From: Rhodocyclaceae bacterium
GTDB lineage: Bacteria; Pseudomonadota; Gammaproteobacteria; Burkholderiales; Rhodocyclaceae
NCBI GenBank assembly: GCA_030682175.1
Contig: JAUXOM010000092.1
Span: 1-41,794, forward strand
Direction of reading: 5' to 3'
Length of the DNA: 41,794 nt
Part shown: piece after piece, positions 1-7,917 of the stretch
Layout of the letters: the number at the start of each line of letters is the position of its first letter
Position numbering within the stretch: position 1 is the first letter of the stretch
Notes under the pieces: model-generated
What the model was told of the DNA's origin: nothing
The model's database searches: none
What the model saw: only the letters and a program-made list of their open reading frames with translations
Program-made: the position numbers and the translations under genes

Positions 1-31
1 CTGCAAACGCCTACCACCCGCCAAGTACGCC

Positions 32-65
32 GCATTGCATCGTCAGCATGCTGACGATGCAATGC
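32..65. repeat. 34-bp perfect palindrome
   Basis: The two 17-bp arms are exact reverse complements with no loop, centred on GCATGC (47-52). There is no T-run after it, so it is not an obvious intrinsic terminator. It lies downstream of the tRNA-Lys terminator, at the left edge of the window. It could be a cruciform, a protein binding site or part of a larger element cut by the window edge. No gene was recognised in 66-164. Confidence 0.9.
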
Positions 66-164
66 AATCCACCACCATTTCGATTAACCTTGCCACCGGA
101 CTTCCTGCCTAATGATCGGTACGGCTACAGGGGGCAGGTCAATGTCGCGCTGTGAATCTGAAAG

Positions 165-198
165 AAAAAAGGCCACCCTATGCGGGTGGCCTTTTTTG
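165..198 (-). terminator. Rho-independent terminator after tRNA-Lys
   Basis: An 8-bp perfect stem (GGCCACCC at 171-178 with GGGTGGCC at 184-191) has A6 on its left and T6 on its right, so it can end transcription in both directions. On the minus strand it lies four bases beyond the CCA end of the tRNA-Lys gene, so it should terminate that transcript. Confidence 0.85.
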
Positions 199-201
199 GT
201 T

Positions 202-277
202 TGGTGGGTGGTACAGGATTTGAACCTGTGACCAATTGGTTAAAAGCCAACTGCTCTACCAACTGAGCTAACCACCC
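202..277 (-). tRNA. tRNA-Lys (anticodon TTT)
   Basis: The 76-base minus-strand sequence folds as a cloverleaf. The acceptor stem is GGGTGGT paired with ACCACCC. A D-arm with AGCTCAGTTGGTAGAGC and a T-arm with GGTTCAAATCC are present. The anticodon loop CTTTTAA gives anticodon TTT. The 3' CCA is encoded (202-204 on the plus strand). A strong promoter lies just upstream and a terminator just downstream, so the gene is its own transcription unit. Confidence 0.97.
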
Positions 278-291
278 GAAGACAGCCGTGC

Positions 292-320
292 ATTTTATTG
301 AGAATTCAAAAAAGAGTCAA
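292..320 (-). promoter_or_regulatory. sigma-70 promoter of tRNA-Lys
   Basis: On the minus strand there is TTGACT (315-320), a 17-bp spacer and TAAAAT (292-297). The tRNA 5' end is 14 bases beyond the -10 box, which leaves room for a short leader. Both hexamers are one mismatch from consensus. Confidence 0.8.
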
Positions 321-400
321 ACAGATGTTGCCCTTTTTCCATCAAGATACATGCGGCATATATGGAAATTGCCGTGGCCGGTGCAGCGCTGCAAAATGTT

Positions 401-1090
401 TCAGCCAGCAGGCTGATAGCGCGTTGGGTCGGCCGCGCCGGCAGCAGCAAACCCGTCACGGCGCAGGCGACAGGCGTCGCACACACCGCAGGCGTGGCCG
501 CTGCTATCCGCCTGGTAGCACGATACGGTTAGGGCGAAATCGATGCCGAGGGCTTTGCCTTGGCGAATGATGTCAGCCTTCGCGAGGTCGATCAGCGGCA
601 CATGCAATTTGAGTGGGTGGCCTTCGGCAGCAGCCTTGGTGGCAAGGTTCGCCATGGTTTCAAAGGCCTTGATGAATTCGGCGCGACAGTCGGGATAGCC
701 GGAATAGTCGACGGCATTCACGCCCACGAAAATGTCCTGCGCGCCCAGTATTTCCGCCCAGCCTAGCGCCAGGGACAGCATGATGGTGTTGCGCGCCGGT
801 ACATAGGTTACCGGGATGCCTGGTGCGAGACCGCCGGTCGGCACGGCGATGGCGGAATCGGTAAGGGCGGAGCCACCAAACTGGCCAATGTCGAGATGGA
901 CGATGCGATGTTCCTGCGCCCCCAGTGCGGTGGCTACATGTGCTGCCGCTGCAAGTTCAGCGGCATGGCGCTGCCCATAATCGACCGAAAGACAGTGGCA
1001 AACAAAACCTTCGGTATGGGCAATTGCCAGGCAGGTGGCGGAATCGAGGCCGCCGGAAAGCAGAACAACAGCGCGTTTTGGTGGAGGCAT
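401..1090 (-). CDS. queC: 7-cyano-7-deazaguanine synthase QueC
   Basis: QueC converts 7-carboxy-7-deazaguanine to preQ0 using ATP and ammonia, in the queuosine pathway, in the cytoplasm. The 229-residue product has the PP-loop SGGLDS near residues 12-17 (ATP pyrophosphatase fold). Near the C-terminus is a zinc cysteine cluster, a Cys in SCYQ followed by CGVCDAC. The ATG at 1090 begins [14 protein letters not shown], the usual N-terminus for the family. The open frame extends upstream to 1279, but that part only translates the end of queE in another frame. The start lies 8 nt after the queE stop, so the two genes are cotranscribed and act in consecutive steps. Confidence 0.96.
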   Translation of the reverse strand: MPPPKRAVVLLSGGLDSATCLAIAHTEGFVCHCLSVDYGQRHAAELAAAAHVATALGAQEHRIVHLDIGQFGGSALTDSAIAVPTGGLAPGIPVTYVPARNTIMLSLALGWAEILGAQDIFVGVNAVDYSGYPDCRAEFIKAFETMANLATKAAAEGHPLKLHVPLIDLAKADIIRQGKALGIDFALTVSCYQADSSGHACGVCDACRLRRDGFAAAGAADPTRYQPAG

Positions 1091-1098
1091 GATTGCGA

Positions 1099-1758
1099 TC
1101 ACCTGCTCCGCTCGTTGCCCCACAGGAGCTTGTGCATCTGTAGCTGGAAGCGCACCGGCAAGCGATCCTCGATGATCCATGCGGCAAGCTGGGCGGGGGA
1201 CAGTGCGTCCCATACCGGTGAAAACAGCACGGGACAGCGAGTGAAAAGTCGGCGCTGGCGGGACGCCGCGACTGCCCACTCGTAATCGGCACGTGAAGCC
1301 AGCACGAACTTGATTTCGTCGGATGGACGCAGAAGCTCGATATTCTCCCAGCGATTTCTTTCGCTCTCGCCGGAATCTGGCGCCTTCAGATCGACGATAC
1401 GCGCGACGCGCGTATCGACAGCACCGATATCGAGTGCGCCAGAGGTCTCAAGAGATACGGAATAACCCGCGTCGCAAAGTGCTGATAGAAAAGGCAGGCA
1501 GTTAGGCTGCGCCAAGGGTTCGCCGCCGGTGACGCAAACGGTCGGGCAAGCCATGGTGGCTAGACGCTCCATGATCGCGCCGATTGATAAATGCTCGCCA
1601 CCGCTAAAGGCATAGGTAGTGTCGCACCATGTGCAGCGCAATGGACAACCGGTGAGACGAATGAATACGGTGGGTAGTCCGACGCGCGTCGATTCGCCTT
1701 GCAGCGAATGGAAAATCTCGCTGACGCGCAGGGTGACTGACGCGTCTGACTTTACCAC
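1099..1758 (-). CDS. queE: 7-carboxy-7-deazaguanine synthase QueE (radical SAM)
   Basis: QueE is a radical SAM enzyme that contracts 6-carboxytetrahydropterin to 7-carboxy-7-deazaguanine, the step before QueC. The 219-residue protein carries the CX3CX2C cluster motif as CPLRCTWC (Cys38, 42, 45), and SLQGEST, a substrate-loop motif, near residue 20. The best start is GTG at 1758, 7 nt after the cpoB stop, with CAGG just upstream. A dispersed repeat copy lies antisense within the gene (1244-1270) and encodes SRQRRLF near residues 163-171, in the variable stretch before RCPVLFSPV. The conserved motifs on either side are intact, so the gene looks functional. Confidence 0.95.
   Translation of the reverse strand: MVKSDASVTLRVSEIFHSLQGESTRVGLPTVFIRLTGCPLRCTWCDTTYAFSGGEHLSIGAIMERLATMACPTVCVTGGEPLAQPNCLPFLSALCDAGYSVSLETSGALDIGAVDTRVARIVDLKAPDSGESERNRWENIELLRPSDEIKFVLASRADYEWAVAASRQRRLFTRCPVLFSPVWDALSPAQLAAWIIEDRLPVRFQLQMHKLLWGNERSR
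1244..1270 (+). repeat. dispersed repeat copy 1 (inside queE)
   Basis: Copy of the short repeat with core AGTCGGCGCTGGCGGGACG, here followed by CCGCG. It is antisense to queE and is read through as SRQRRLF without breaking the frame. Confidence 0.8.
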
Positions 1759-1765
1759 CTGAAGC

Positions 1766-2521
1766 TCACCGTCGTTTCTTTGGGGCGAGTGCTTTCAGGC
1801 GCGCACGGGCTGTCTCGGCCGCCGAACTGGCTGGATATTTCTCGACCAGCGTTTCCAGCACTGCTATGGCGCCCTTGTCGTCCTTTACTTCGAGCAAGGC
1901 ATTCGCTTGAGCGAGCAGAGCATCGGGTGTTCTTGGGTCGGTAGGCCAAGTGGCTGCAACCTGCGCGAAAATGGTCGCAGCCTTGGCATACTGTTTTTGC
2001 TGATAAAGACTGGAGCCCAACCAGTAATGGGCGTTGGGGAGCAGCCCGGACTTGGCATGCTGGGCGATGAAGCTTTCGAAGGATGTCTGGGATTCCCTGA
2101 ATTTGCCAGTACGGAAATGACCCAGTGCGATCTCGTAATCGCGCATTTCCGCTTGCGGGTCTGACTTGGCCTCGGCTGGAGCAGTTGCGGTCGTGGCGAC
2201 GGCCTCAAGTTTGCGCAAGCGGTTGTCGAGGTCGACGTAAAAATCCTGCTGACGCTTGTGTGCGGCGTCAAGTGAGTTGCTCAACACCTCGATCTGACCG
2301 GTCAGGCGCGCCACGCTGGTACGCAATGTCTCGGCCTGATTGGAAAAATCGAGCTGGTTCTGGGTGGCTCCGTCAACGCGACGCGTCAGCGCCTCCTGGG
2401 TTTGCTTAAGCTCGGCACGCAATTCCGCGATCTGCCGGCGCGCTTCGAGGTCGTCGAAGAGGCCGGCGTACGCCGGTGTAACCAGCGCAGCACAGATCAG
2501 GAGGCATGCAAGGCGCGACAT
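1766..2521 (-). CDS. cpoB: Cell division coordinator CpoB (YbgF), periplasmic TPR protein
   Basis: CpoB is a periplasmic partner of TolA that links outer-membrane constriction with peptidoglycan synthesis at the septum. The 251-residue product has a Sec signal peptide ending in TPAYA (about residues 15-19). An N-terminal coiled-coil region rich in Gln and Glu (about 25-110) follows, then three TPR-like repeats from about residue 130 (for example HFRTGKFRESQTSFESF and LPNAHYWLGSSLYQQKQY). It follows pal with only a few bases between, its usual place in tol-pal operons. The DNA of the signal peptide (2463-2476, CCGGCGTACGCCGG) is palindromic, but it encodes a normal cleavage region. Confidence 0.94.
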   Translation of the reverse strand: MSRLACLLICAALVTPAYAGLFDDLEARRQIAELRAELKQTQEALTRRVDGATQNQLDFSNQAETLRTSVARLTGQIEVLSNSLDAAHKRQQDFYVDLDNRLRKLEAVATTATAPAEAKSDPQAEMRDYEIALGHFRTGKFRESQTSFESFIAQHAKSGLLPNAHYWLGSSLYQQKQYAKAATIFAQVAATWPTDPRTPDALLAQANALLEVKDDKGAIAVLETLVEKYPASSAAETARARLKALAPKKRR

Positions 2522-2524
2522 GGC

Positions 2525-3073
2525 TCAAAACTCTCCAGCGTAGAGCATGTCGCCGCGGCGATTTTGTGCCCAGCAGGATTCGGATTGTTCCATGCAGGCG
2601 GGCTTTTCTTCGCCCAGGCTGACCGACTCAAGCTGCGCCTCTTTGGCACCCAGCAACAGCAGGGCTCTCTTGACTGCTTCGGCGCGTTTCTGGCCGAGGG
2701 CGAGGTTGTATTCGCGGCTGCCGCGTTCGTCAGCATGACCCTGGATCAGCATCTTCATCTGGCCATTCTGGAGAAGAAATTTAGCGTGGTGGTCAAGCAA
2801 GGACTTGAACTCATCCTTGACAACATAGCTGTCGTAGTCGAAATAAACGCTGCGCTTGGACAATGGGCTCTTCGGGTCCTTGAGGGCGGCGATGCCATAC
2901 TGATCGGCTTGTCCCGCCGTGACGGGTGTTACGGATGAAATTGCTCCGGGGGTGCGATCTTCGACGCCGGCACCAGCCTGCTCGGGAGCAGCGGGCTGGC
3001 TGCTGCAAGCACCGAGGCTAACAAGGGCGGCAATAAGCAGCAACGCGGAAGAAAGAGAAAATGTTTTAGACAT
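2525..3073 (-). CDS. pal: Peptidoglycan-associated lipoprotein Pal
   Basis: Pal is an outer-membrane lipoprotein that binds diaminopimelate in peptidoglycan and is recruited to the division site by TolB. The 182-residue product has a lipobox LVSLGAC with Cys23 as the lipidation site. Its OmpA-like domain runs from about residue 80 (VYFDYDSYVV, then GHADERGSREYNLALGQKRA). The start is ATG at 3073, because AAGGAAC sits 7 nt upstream. A TTG two codons earlier would be too close to that site. It lies between tolB and cpoB in the Tol-Pal operon. Confidence 0.96.
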   Translation of the reverse strand: MSKTFSLSSALLLIAALVSLGACSSQPAAPEQAGAGVEDRTPGAISSVTPVTAGQADQYGIAALKDPKSPLSKRSVYFDYDSYVVKDEFKSLLDHHAKFLLQNGQMKMLIQGHADERGSREYNLALGQKRAEAVKRALLLLGAKEAQLESVSLGEEKPACMEQSESCWAQNRRGDMLYAGEF

Positions 3074-3115
3074 GAGCAAGGTTCCTTATGAATTAGAGCG
3101 GTGAATGTTTCAAGA

Positions 3116-4390
3116 TTACTTGTTGAATGGTCCCCACGCTGGCTCGCGGACGTCAGCAGCTTGTACCGAAAGGCGATGCTTGACGCGGCCATCGGTGGAT
3201 ACGGCGGCGAGCACGCCGCGTCCGCCGACTTCCGTGGCAAACAGGATCATGCGTCCGTTCGGGGAAAAACTGGGCGACTCGTCCTTGGCTGTATCGGTAA
3301 GAATCAGCTTCTGGCGTGATGCGAGGTCCATCACGGCGACCCGGAAGCGGCCACTGTCGCGAGTGACAAACGCCAGACTCTTGCCGTCCGGCGAAAGTCG
3401 TGGCGTGACGTTGTAACTGCCTTCAAAGGTAACGCGTTGCGCTGTGCCGCCCGCAACGGGCTGACGGTAAATCTGCGGACTGCCGCCGCGATCCGAAGTG
3501 AAGTAGATGAACTCGCCGTCGGGTGAAAACTGCGGTTCGGTATCGATGCCGGAAGACGAGGCCAGACGGGTAACACCGCTGCCATCCACATTGACGACAT
3601 ATAGCTGGGAGTTGCCGTTCTTGGTCAGCACGACGGCCAATTTGGTGCCGTCAGGCGACCAGGCGGGTGCCGAATTCGAGCCCTTGAAATTGGCCGCGAC
3701 GTGGCGCCGGCCGGTTGCCAAGTCGTGCACATAGACAACCGGTTTCTTTGCTTCGAAGGAGACATAGGCCAGCCTGCTGCCGTCGGGAGACCAGGTTGGC
3801 GAGATGATCGGTTCGCGCGAAGCCAGGGCAACCTGCGGGCCATTGCCATCGGCATCGGCAATCTGCAATTCGTAACGTCCGGTGCTCTTCATCACATAAG
3901 CGATACGTGTCGAGAAGATGCCGCGCTCACCGGTGATCTTCTCGTAAATGATGTCGGCAACCCGATGTGCCGTGGTGCGGATCTGCGTGGCGTTGTGTGC
4001 CAGCCCCTGCCCGGCGATAGCGGTTTGCTTCTGGGTGTCGTGGAGGCGAAAGCGCGTTTCGTAACGGCCATCGCTGGTGACATTGACACTGCCAGCGGCC
4101 AGTGCATCGGCACCACGTGTCTTCCAGTCAACATAGTTGGGCACGCTGGTTTCGTTGAGTAGCGCACCGGTGGTATCGATGATCTGGAACAGGCCACTGC
4201 GCTCGAGGTCGGAGCGCACTACCGAAGTCAGTGCTTGGGCAAGGACGCGCTCGCCACCAAAATCGCTGACCGCCAGCGGAAAGCGCTGGGCGCCGGCGCC
4301 GGTAATTTCAATGGAAAGCTGCGCCTGGGCGAGAAGCGTAAAGCAAGCCAGCAATCCACCGGCCAGCCATCTGAGACTAAATGTTTTCAT
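3116..4390 (-). CDS. tolB: Tol-Pal system periplasmic protein TolB
   Basis: TolB is the periplasmic protein that binds Pal and TolA and hands over Pal during outer-membrane constriction. The 424-residue product has a signal peptide ending AQA near residue 23. Its N-terminal domain contains LAVSDFGGERVLAQALTSV. A C-terminal six-bladed beta-propeller shows repeated SPDG units (SPTWSPDGSRLAYVS, APAWSPDGTKLAVV, EPQFSPDGEFIYF, TPRLSPDGKSLAFV). AGGAG precedes the ATG. Length is typical for the family. Confidence 0.97.
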   Translation of the reverse strand: MKTFSLRWLAGGLLACFTLLAQAQLSIEITGAGAQRFPLAVSDFGGERVLAQALTSVVRSDLERSGLFQIIDTTGALLNETSVPNYVDWKTRGADALAAGSVNVTSDGRYETRFRLHDTQKQTAIAGQGLAHNATQIRTTAHRVADIIYEKITGERGIFSTRIAYVMKSTGRYELQIADADGNGPQVALASREPIISPTWSPDGSRLAYVSFEAKKPVVYVHDLATGRRHVAANFKGSNSAPAWSPDGTKLAVVLTKNGNSQLYVVNVDGSGVTRLASSSGIDTEPQFSPDGEFIYFTSDRGGSPQIYRQPVAGGTAQRVTFEGSYNVTPRLSPDGKSLAFVTRDSGRFRVAVMDLASRQKLILTDTAKDESPSFSPNGRMILFATEVGGRGVLAAVSTDGRVKHRLSVQAADVREPAWGPFNK

Positions 4391-4458
4391 GGAACAATTA
4401 TAACTCCTGCATCACGGCTCACTCATACACGGATTGGGGGGTGTAGCCAAGAATCCAT

Positions 4459-5211
4459 TCAGTTGTCCAGGGGGCGGAATTTCAGTTCCAGCGTGCGGCT
4501 GAAGAGATCGCTCTTCGCTGGTTTCGGTAAGGGACTGGACTTGCGGATCGCGCGTTCCGTGGCGGCATCATAGGCGGGATGTCCGGAGGTTTTGACCAGG
4601 CGGACATTCAGCACTTCGCCGGAAGGCAATTGATTGACCTCGAAGATGGCTTCGGGATTGCCACGGATATCGGGAGGCAGGACAAGGTTGCCGCGCACCT
4701 TGCCGCTGATGGCGGCGATGTATCTGCTCATGTCGCTTGCCTCCACGGCACTCGCCTGCTGGGCCTTCAGGTTTTCATGTTCCTGGGCGGCCGCTTTCAC
4801 CGCCTTGAGCTTTTCCAGTTGCTCGGCTTCGCGCTTGAGCTGCTCCTGAAAAGGGTCTGGCGCCGGCTTGGGTACGGGCTTGGGCTCTGGTTTGGGTTCC
4901 GGCTTGGGCACGGGTTTTGGCGGTGGCTTGGGCTTTTCCTTTTGGGCAATCTCGGGTTTCGGCGGCGGCTTGAGCAAAGGCTCCGGCTTCGGCTCGGGCT
5001 TGGGTTCCGGTTTGGGTTCGGGCGCTGGCGCGGAAGTCGGCGCTGGCGGAACGGCGCGCACCAGTTCGACTTCAACCACGTCCGGCGGGTCGGTGCGCCA
5101 ACTGATGCCGTAGATCAGAAAAATGACCAGCAGGAGATGCATCAGCACCGCCAGCACAAAAGAAATGCGCTTGCCGGGAGGCTTGCGTGGTGCAGCTGGC
5201 GCTTCGGTCAT
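4459..5211 (-). CDS. tolA: Tol-Pal system protein TolA
   Basis: TolA spans the periplasm and passes proton-motive energy from TolQR to TolB-Pal. The 250-residue product has one membrane segment (about 16-37). A long Pro/Lys/Glu-rich stretch of PKPEP repeats (about 60-125) follows, then an alpha-helical region, then a C-terminal TonB/TolA-type domain ending LELKFRPLDN. The Pro/Lys/Glu repeats are normal for short betaproteobacterial TolA. A dispersed repeat copy (5032-5058, antisense) encodes VPPAPTS at about residues 54-60, between the membrane segment and the Pro-rich rod. A 46-bp gap with GAGCGCAGCGA separates it from tolR. Confidence 0.94.
   Translation of the reverse strand: MTEAPAAPRKPPGKRISFVLAVLMHLLLVIFLIYGISWRTDPPDVVEVELVRAVPPAPTSAPAPEPKPEPKPEPKPEPLLKPPPKPEIAQKEKPKPPPKPVPKPEPKPEPKPVPKPAPDPFQEQLKREAEQLEKLKAVKAAAQEHENLKAQQASAVEASDMSRYIAAISGKVRGNLVLPPDIRGNPEAIFEVNQLPSGEVLNVRLVKTSGHPAYDAATERAIRKSSPLPKPAKSDLFSRTLELKFRPLDN
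5032..5058 (+). repeat. dispersed repeat copy 2 (inside tolA)
   Basis: This matches the AGTCGGCGCTGGCGGGACG core with one change (GGAACG in place of GGGACG). It is antisense to tolA and is translated as AVPPAPTS, a different frame from the copies in queE and ruvA. Confidence 0.75.
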
Positions 5212-5257
5212 TGCCTTGAGGGGAGAGCCGAGCGCAGCGAAGGCTTACGGGGTGGGC

Positions 5258-5668
5258 TCATCGGTTCTTGTGCTGCACCAGAAGGCCGATTTTGGCGACC
5301 TGGGCGCGCTGCAATTCATCCATTACGTTCAATACGGCCTCATATTTCACATTCTTGTCGCCGGCAATCAGCACGGGTTGGTCCGGATTTTTGGCCTGAA
5401 GTTCCTTGAGCCTTGCGGCCAGTTCAAGTCGGCCGACGGTGACTTCGGCGCCGCCCAGCGCGCGATCGCGCAGCGACATGCTCTGATCGGCGCGGACAAT
5501 GATTTCGAGCGGTTCGGCCGGCGGCTGGGCCGCCTTGCCGACGCTGGGCAGATCGATGCTGGCGGTCTGGATCGCTGGCGCGGTGGCCATGAAGATGACC
5601 AGCAGCACCAGCATCACATCGATGTAGGGAACAACGTTGATTTCGTGTTTGAGGCGGCGCTGGCGCAT
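5258..5668 (-). CDS. tolR: Tol-Pal system protein TolR
   Basis: TolR is the inner-membrane partner of TolQ in the proton-driven motor, of the ExbD/TolR family. The 136-residue product has one membrane helix near residues 15-34 (INVVPYIDVMLVLLVIFMAT) that contains the conserved Asp thought to carry the proton. A periplasmic domain follows with VLIAGDKNVKYEAVLNVMD. AGGGGA lies 6 nt upstream of the ATG and falls at the end of the hairpin-rich insert between tolQ and tolR, so that insert may supply the ribosome binding site. Confidence 0.95.
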   Translation of the reverse strand: MRQRRLKHEINVVPYIDVMLVLLVIFMATAPAIQTASIDLPSVGKAAQPPAEPLEIIVRADQSMSLRDRALGGAEVTVGRLELAARLKELQAKNPDQPVLIAGDKNVKYEAVLNVMDELQRAQVAKIGLLVQHKNR

Positions 5669-5670
5669 TA

Positions 5671-5775
5671 TGTTCCCCTGCCCCCCCTTTCGGAAGAAGG
5701 GGGTGACGGAGGCTCGCCGCTTTGCGGCTCCATGTGGCTGACGTGTGCCGCCTTGAGGCGGCCCGGCTGCGGCAC
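5671..5775. repeat. hairpin-rich insert between tolQ and tolR
   Basis: About 105 bp separate tolQ from tolR in an operon whose other upstream junctions overlap. The stretch holds three stem-forming units: CCCCCCTTTCGGAAGAAGGGGG (5683-5704), GGCTCGCCGCTTTGCGGCTCC and GTGCCGCCTTGAGGCGGCCCGGCTGCGGCACGC. No T-run follows. It resembles the GC-stem repeats elsewhere in the window and may act as an mRNA processing or stability element that changes TolQ:TolR stoichiometry (inference). Confidence 0.6.
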
Positions 5776-5777
5776 GC

Positions 5778-6455
5778 TCACTTCAACTGCCTTTGCAAAA
5801 TATTGGAGAACTCTTCCATGAAACTTTCGAGGCGCACCGAAACCCGATCGACATCGTGGGCGAAGCGGTTGTAGGCCACCACGGCAGGGATCGCCGCGAA
5901 CAGGCCGATGGCGGTTGCCACCAGCGCCTCGGCGATGCCCGGGGCGACCGCCGAAAGGGTGGCCGTGGTCATGTTGGCGAGGCCGCGAAAGGAGTTCATG
6001 ATGCCCCATACCGTGCCAAACAAGCCGACATAGGGCGACACCGAGCCGACCGAGGCGAGGAAGGCGATGTGCGCATCCAGGTCATCGAGTTCGCGCTGAT
6101 AGGTGGCGCGCATGGCGCGGCGCACTCCGTCGATGGCCGTGGCCGAGTCGCGCGATTGCTGGCCGCGTACTTTGGTGAACTCCCGGAAACCGGCTTCGAA
6201 AATTCGCTCCAGCGGGCCACTCTGGTGGCGCTCATTCAACGCGCTCTGGTAAAGGACATTCAGGTCGCCGCCGCTCCAGAACTCGCGCTCGAACTGTTCG
6301 GTCTTCCGCTGCGCGTCGCGGATCTGGAACCACTTGCGGAAGATCCAGTACCACGACATGACGGAAACATAGGCGAGCAGGGCCATCACCAGTTTGACGA
6401 GGAGACTGGCCTGGGCGATGAGATCGATGATGGCAATATCAGTGGAGACGTTCAT
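5778..6455 (-). CDS. tolQ: Tol-Pal system protein TolQ
   Basis: TolQ is the inner-membrane stator-like subunit of the TolQR motor (ExbB/MotA family). The 225-residue product has a first membrane helix near residues 15-38, a cytoplasmic loop, and two further helices in the MotA/ExbB domain (about 130-195) with VSPYVGLFGTVWGIMNSF and ALVATAIGLFAAIPAVVAYNRF. These signature stretches identify the subfamily. Its ATG overlaps the ybgC stop as ATGA, so it is translationally coupled. Confidence 0.96.
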   Translation of the reverse strand: MNVSTDIAIIDLIAQASLLVKLVMALLAYVSVMSWYWIFRKWFQIRDAQRKTEQFEREFWSGGDLNVLYQSALNERHQSGPLERIFEAGFREFTKVRGQQSRDSATAIDGVRRAMRATYQRELDDLDAHIAFLASVGSVSPYVGLFGTVWGIMNSFRGLANMTTATLSAVAPGIAEALVATAIGLFAAIPAVVAYNRFAHDVDRVSVRLESFMEEFSNILQRQLK

Positions 6456-6853
6456 CTGAGTGCTGTGAGTTTTTCGTGAAGGGGTTGCGGCATCGCTGTC
6501 GCCTTGCCGCGTACGAGGTCGAGGCAGGCGACGCGCACCGTGGCGGTCAGCAATATTTCATCCGCGCGGCGGATCGACTGGGCGAATGTTACCTGAGCGC
6601 GGCCGATGGCCTCGACCACGGTCACGACGCCAAGCAGATCATCGAGCCTGGCCGGCTTCAGATACTCGACCGCGAGCGAGCGTACCGCGAAGGCCAGGCC
6701 GGCTTCCCCGGCCAACTGGTGCTGCTCGAAACCGAGCTCGCGCAGCAGTTCGGTACGGGCGCGTTCGAGGTATTTGAGATAGTTGGCGTAATAGACCACG
6801 CCGCCGGCGTCGGTGTCCTCGTAATAGACCCGCACTGTGAGACTGGCAGTCAT
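6452..6853 (-). CDS. ybgC: Tol-Pal associated acyl-CoA thioesterase YbgC
   Basis: YbgC is a hotdog-fold acyl-CoA thioesterase found at the head of tol-pal operons and linked to phospholipid metabolism. The 133-residue product has the signature [24 protein letters not shown] near its start, with the catalytic Asp in DTDAGG. The chosen ATG at 6853 overlaps the ruvB stop (ATGA) and matches the family N-terminus. An in-frame ATG four codons earlier lies inside ruvB. It also overlaps tolQ downstream. Confidence 0.94.
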   Translation of the reverse strand: MTASLTVRVYYEDTDAGGVVYYANYLKYLERARTELLRELGFEQHQLAGEAGLAFAVRSLAVEYLKPARLDDLLGVVTVVEAIGRAQVTFAQSIRRADEILLTATVRVACLDLVRGKATAMPQPLHEKLTALR

Positions 6854-7917
6854 TGGCCTTGCCACAGTTCCCGATTCGCGCCACCCGGAGCGCCGGGGGA
6901 TTCGAGCCCGAAATGCCGCCAGATGCTCGGCGTCGCCACGCGGCCGCGCGGGGTGCGCTGCAGGTAGCCTTGCTGGATCAGATAGGGTTCGAGCACATCC
7001 TCGATGGTGTCGCGCGCCTCGCCGATGGCCGCTGCGAGGTTGTCGATGCCGACCGGGCCGCCACCGAATTTTTCGAGCATGGCGCCGAGCAGTTTACGGT
7101 CCATGACATCGAGGCCGAGCGCATCGACGTCGAGCATCAGCAGGGCGGCGTCAGCGATTTCACGGGTGATGGAGCCATCATGCTTGATCTCGGCGTAGTC
7201 GCGCACGCGGCGCAGCAGCCGGTTGGCGATACGCGGCGTGCCGCGGCTGCGCCGGGCTATTTCGATGGAACCCTCATCGGCAATCGCGCACTTGAGCAGA
7301 TGTGCCGAGCGGCGCACGATCAGGCCGAGTTCTTCCGGGGTGTAAAACTCAAGCCGGGCAACAATGCCGAATCTATCCCGCAATGGATTGGTGAGCATGC
7401 CGGCGCGCGTGGTGGCGCCGACCAGCGTGAACGGCGGCAGGTCGAGCTTGACCGAGCGCGCCGCCGGACCCTCGCCGATCATGATGTCGATCTGGAAGTC
7501 TTCGAGCGCGGGGTAGAGAATTTCCTCGACGACGGGCGAGAGACGGTGAATCTCGTCGATGAACAGCACGTCGTTCGGCTCGAGATTGGTGAGGATCGCG
7601 GCAAGGTCGCCGGCGCGCTCCAGCACCGGGCCGGAGGTCGAACGCAGATTGACGCCCATCTCGTGGGCGACGATGTGGGCCAGCGTGGTCTTGCCCAGCC
7701 CCGGCGGACCAAACAGCAGCACATGGTCGAGTGCTTCCTGCCGCCGCCGCGCGGCCCCGATGAAAATTTCGAACTGGCCGCGAATCTTTTGCTGGCCAAC
7801 GTAATCGGCCAGCCGCTTCGGTCGCAAGGCGCGTTCCAGTACATCCTCCTGCGGCGAGGAACTGTCGGCCGCAATCAGTCGATCGGGCGGGCCGCCGAGC
7901 GAATCGGTTTCGATCAT
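6850..7917 (-). CDS. ruvB: Holliday junction branch migration ATPase RuvB
   Basis: RuvB is the hexameric AAA+ motor that drives branch migration with RuvA. The 355-residue product has Walker [10 protein letters not shown], Walker B LFIDEIHR, sensor 1 GATTRAGML, and a C-terminal winged-helix region with RTPRGR. The ATG at 7917 (MIETDSLGG) overlaps the stop of the upstream permease gene as ATGA. The open frame extends to 8184 but only within that permease gene. Confidence 0.97.
   Translation of the reverse strand: MIETDSLGGPPDRLIAADSSSPQEDVLERALRPKRLADYVGQQKIRGQFEIFIGAARRRQEALDHVLLFGPPGLGKTTLAHIVAHEMGVNLRSTSGPVLERAGDLAAILTNLEPNDVLFIDEIHRLSPVVEEILYPALEDFQIDIMIGEGPAARSVKLDLPPFTLVGATTRAGMLTNPLRDRFGIVARLEFYTPEELGLIVRRSAHLLKCAIADEGSIEIARRSRGTPRIANRLLRRVRDYAEIKHDGSITREIADAALLMLDVDALGLDVMDRKLLGAMLEKFGGGPVGIDNLAAAIGEARDTIEDVLEPYLIQQGYLQRTPRGRVATPSIWRHFGLESPGAPGGANRELWQGQ

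Noticed and set aside
1091-1279. 63-residue N-terminal extension of QueC
   Set aside because: It only reads the end of queE in another frame; the family start and context support ATG 1090.
2460-2480. CCGGCGTACGCCGG in cpoB as a repeat insertion
   Set aside because: It encodes TPAYAG, an ordinary signal-peptide cleavage region at the right place; the likeness to the hslU hairpin may be chance.
4860-5030. Tandem Pro/Lys/Glu repeats in tolA as a CRISPR or satellite
   Set aside because: They are imperfect codon-level repeats (PKPEP) that form the normal rod of TolA.
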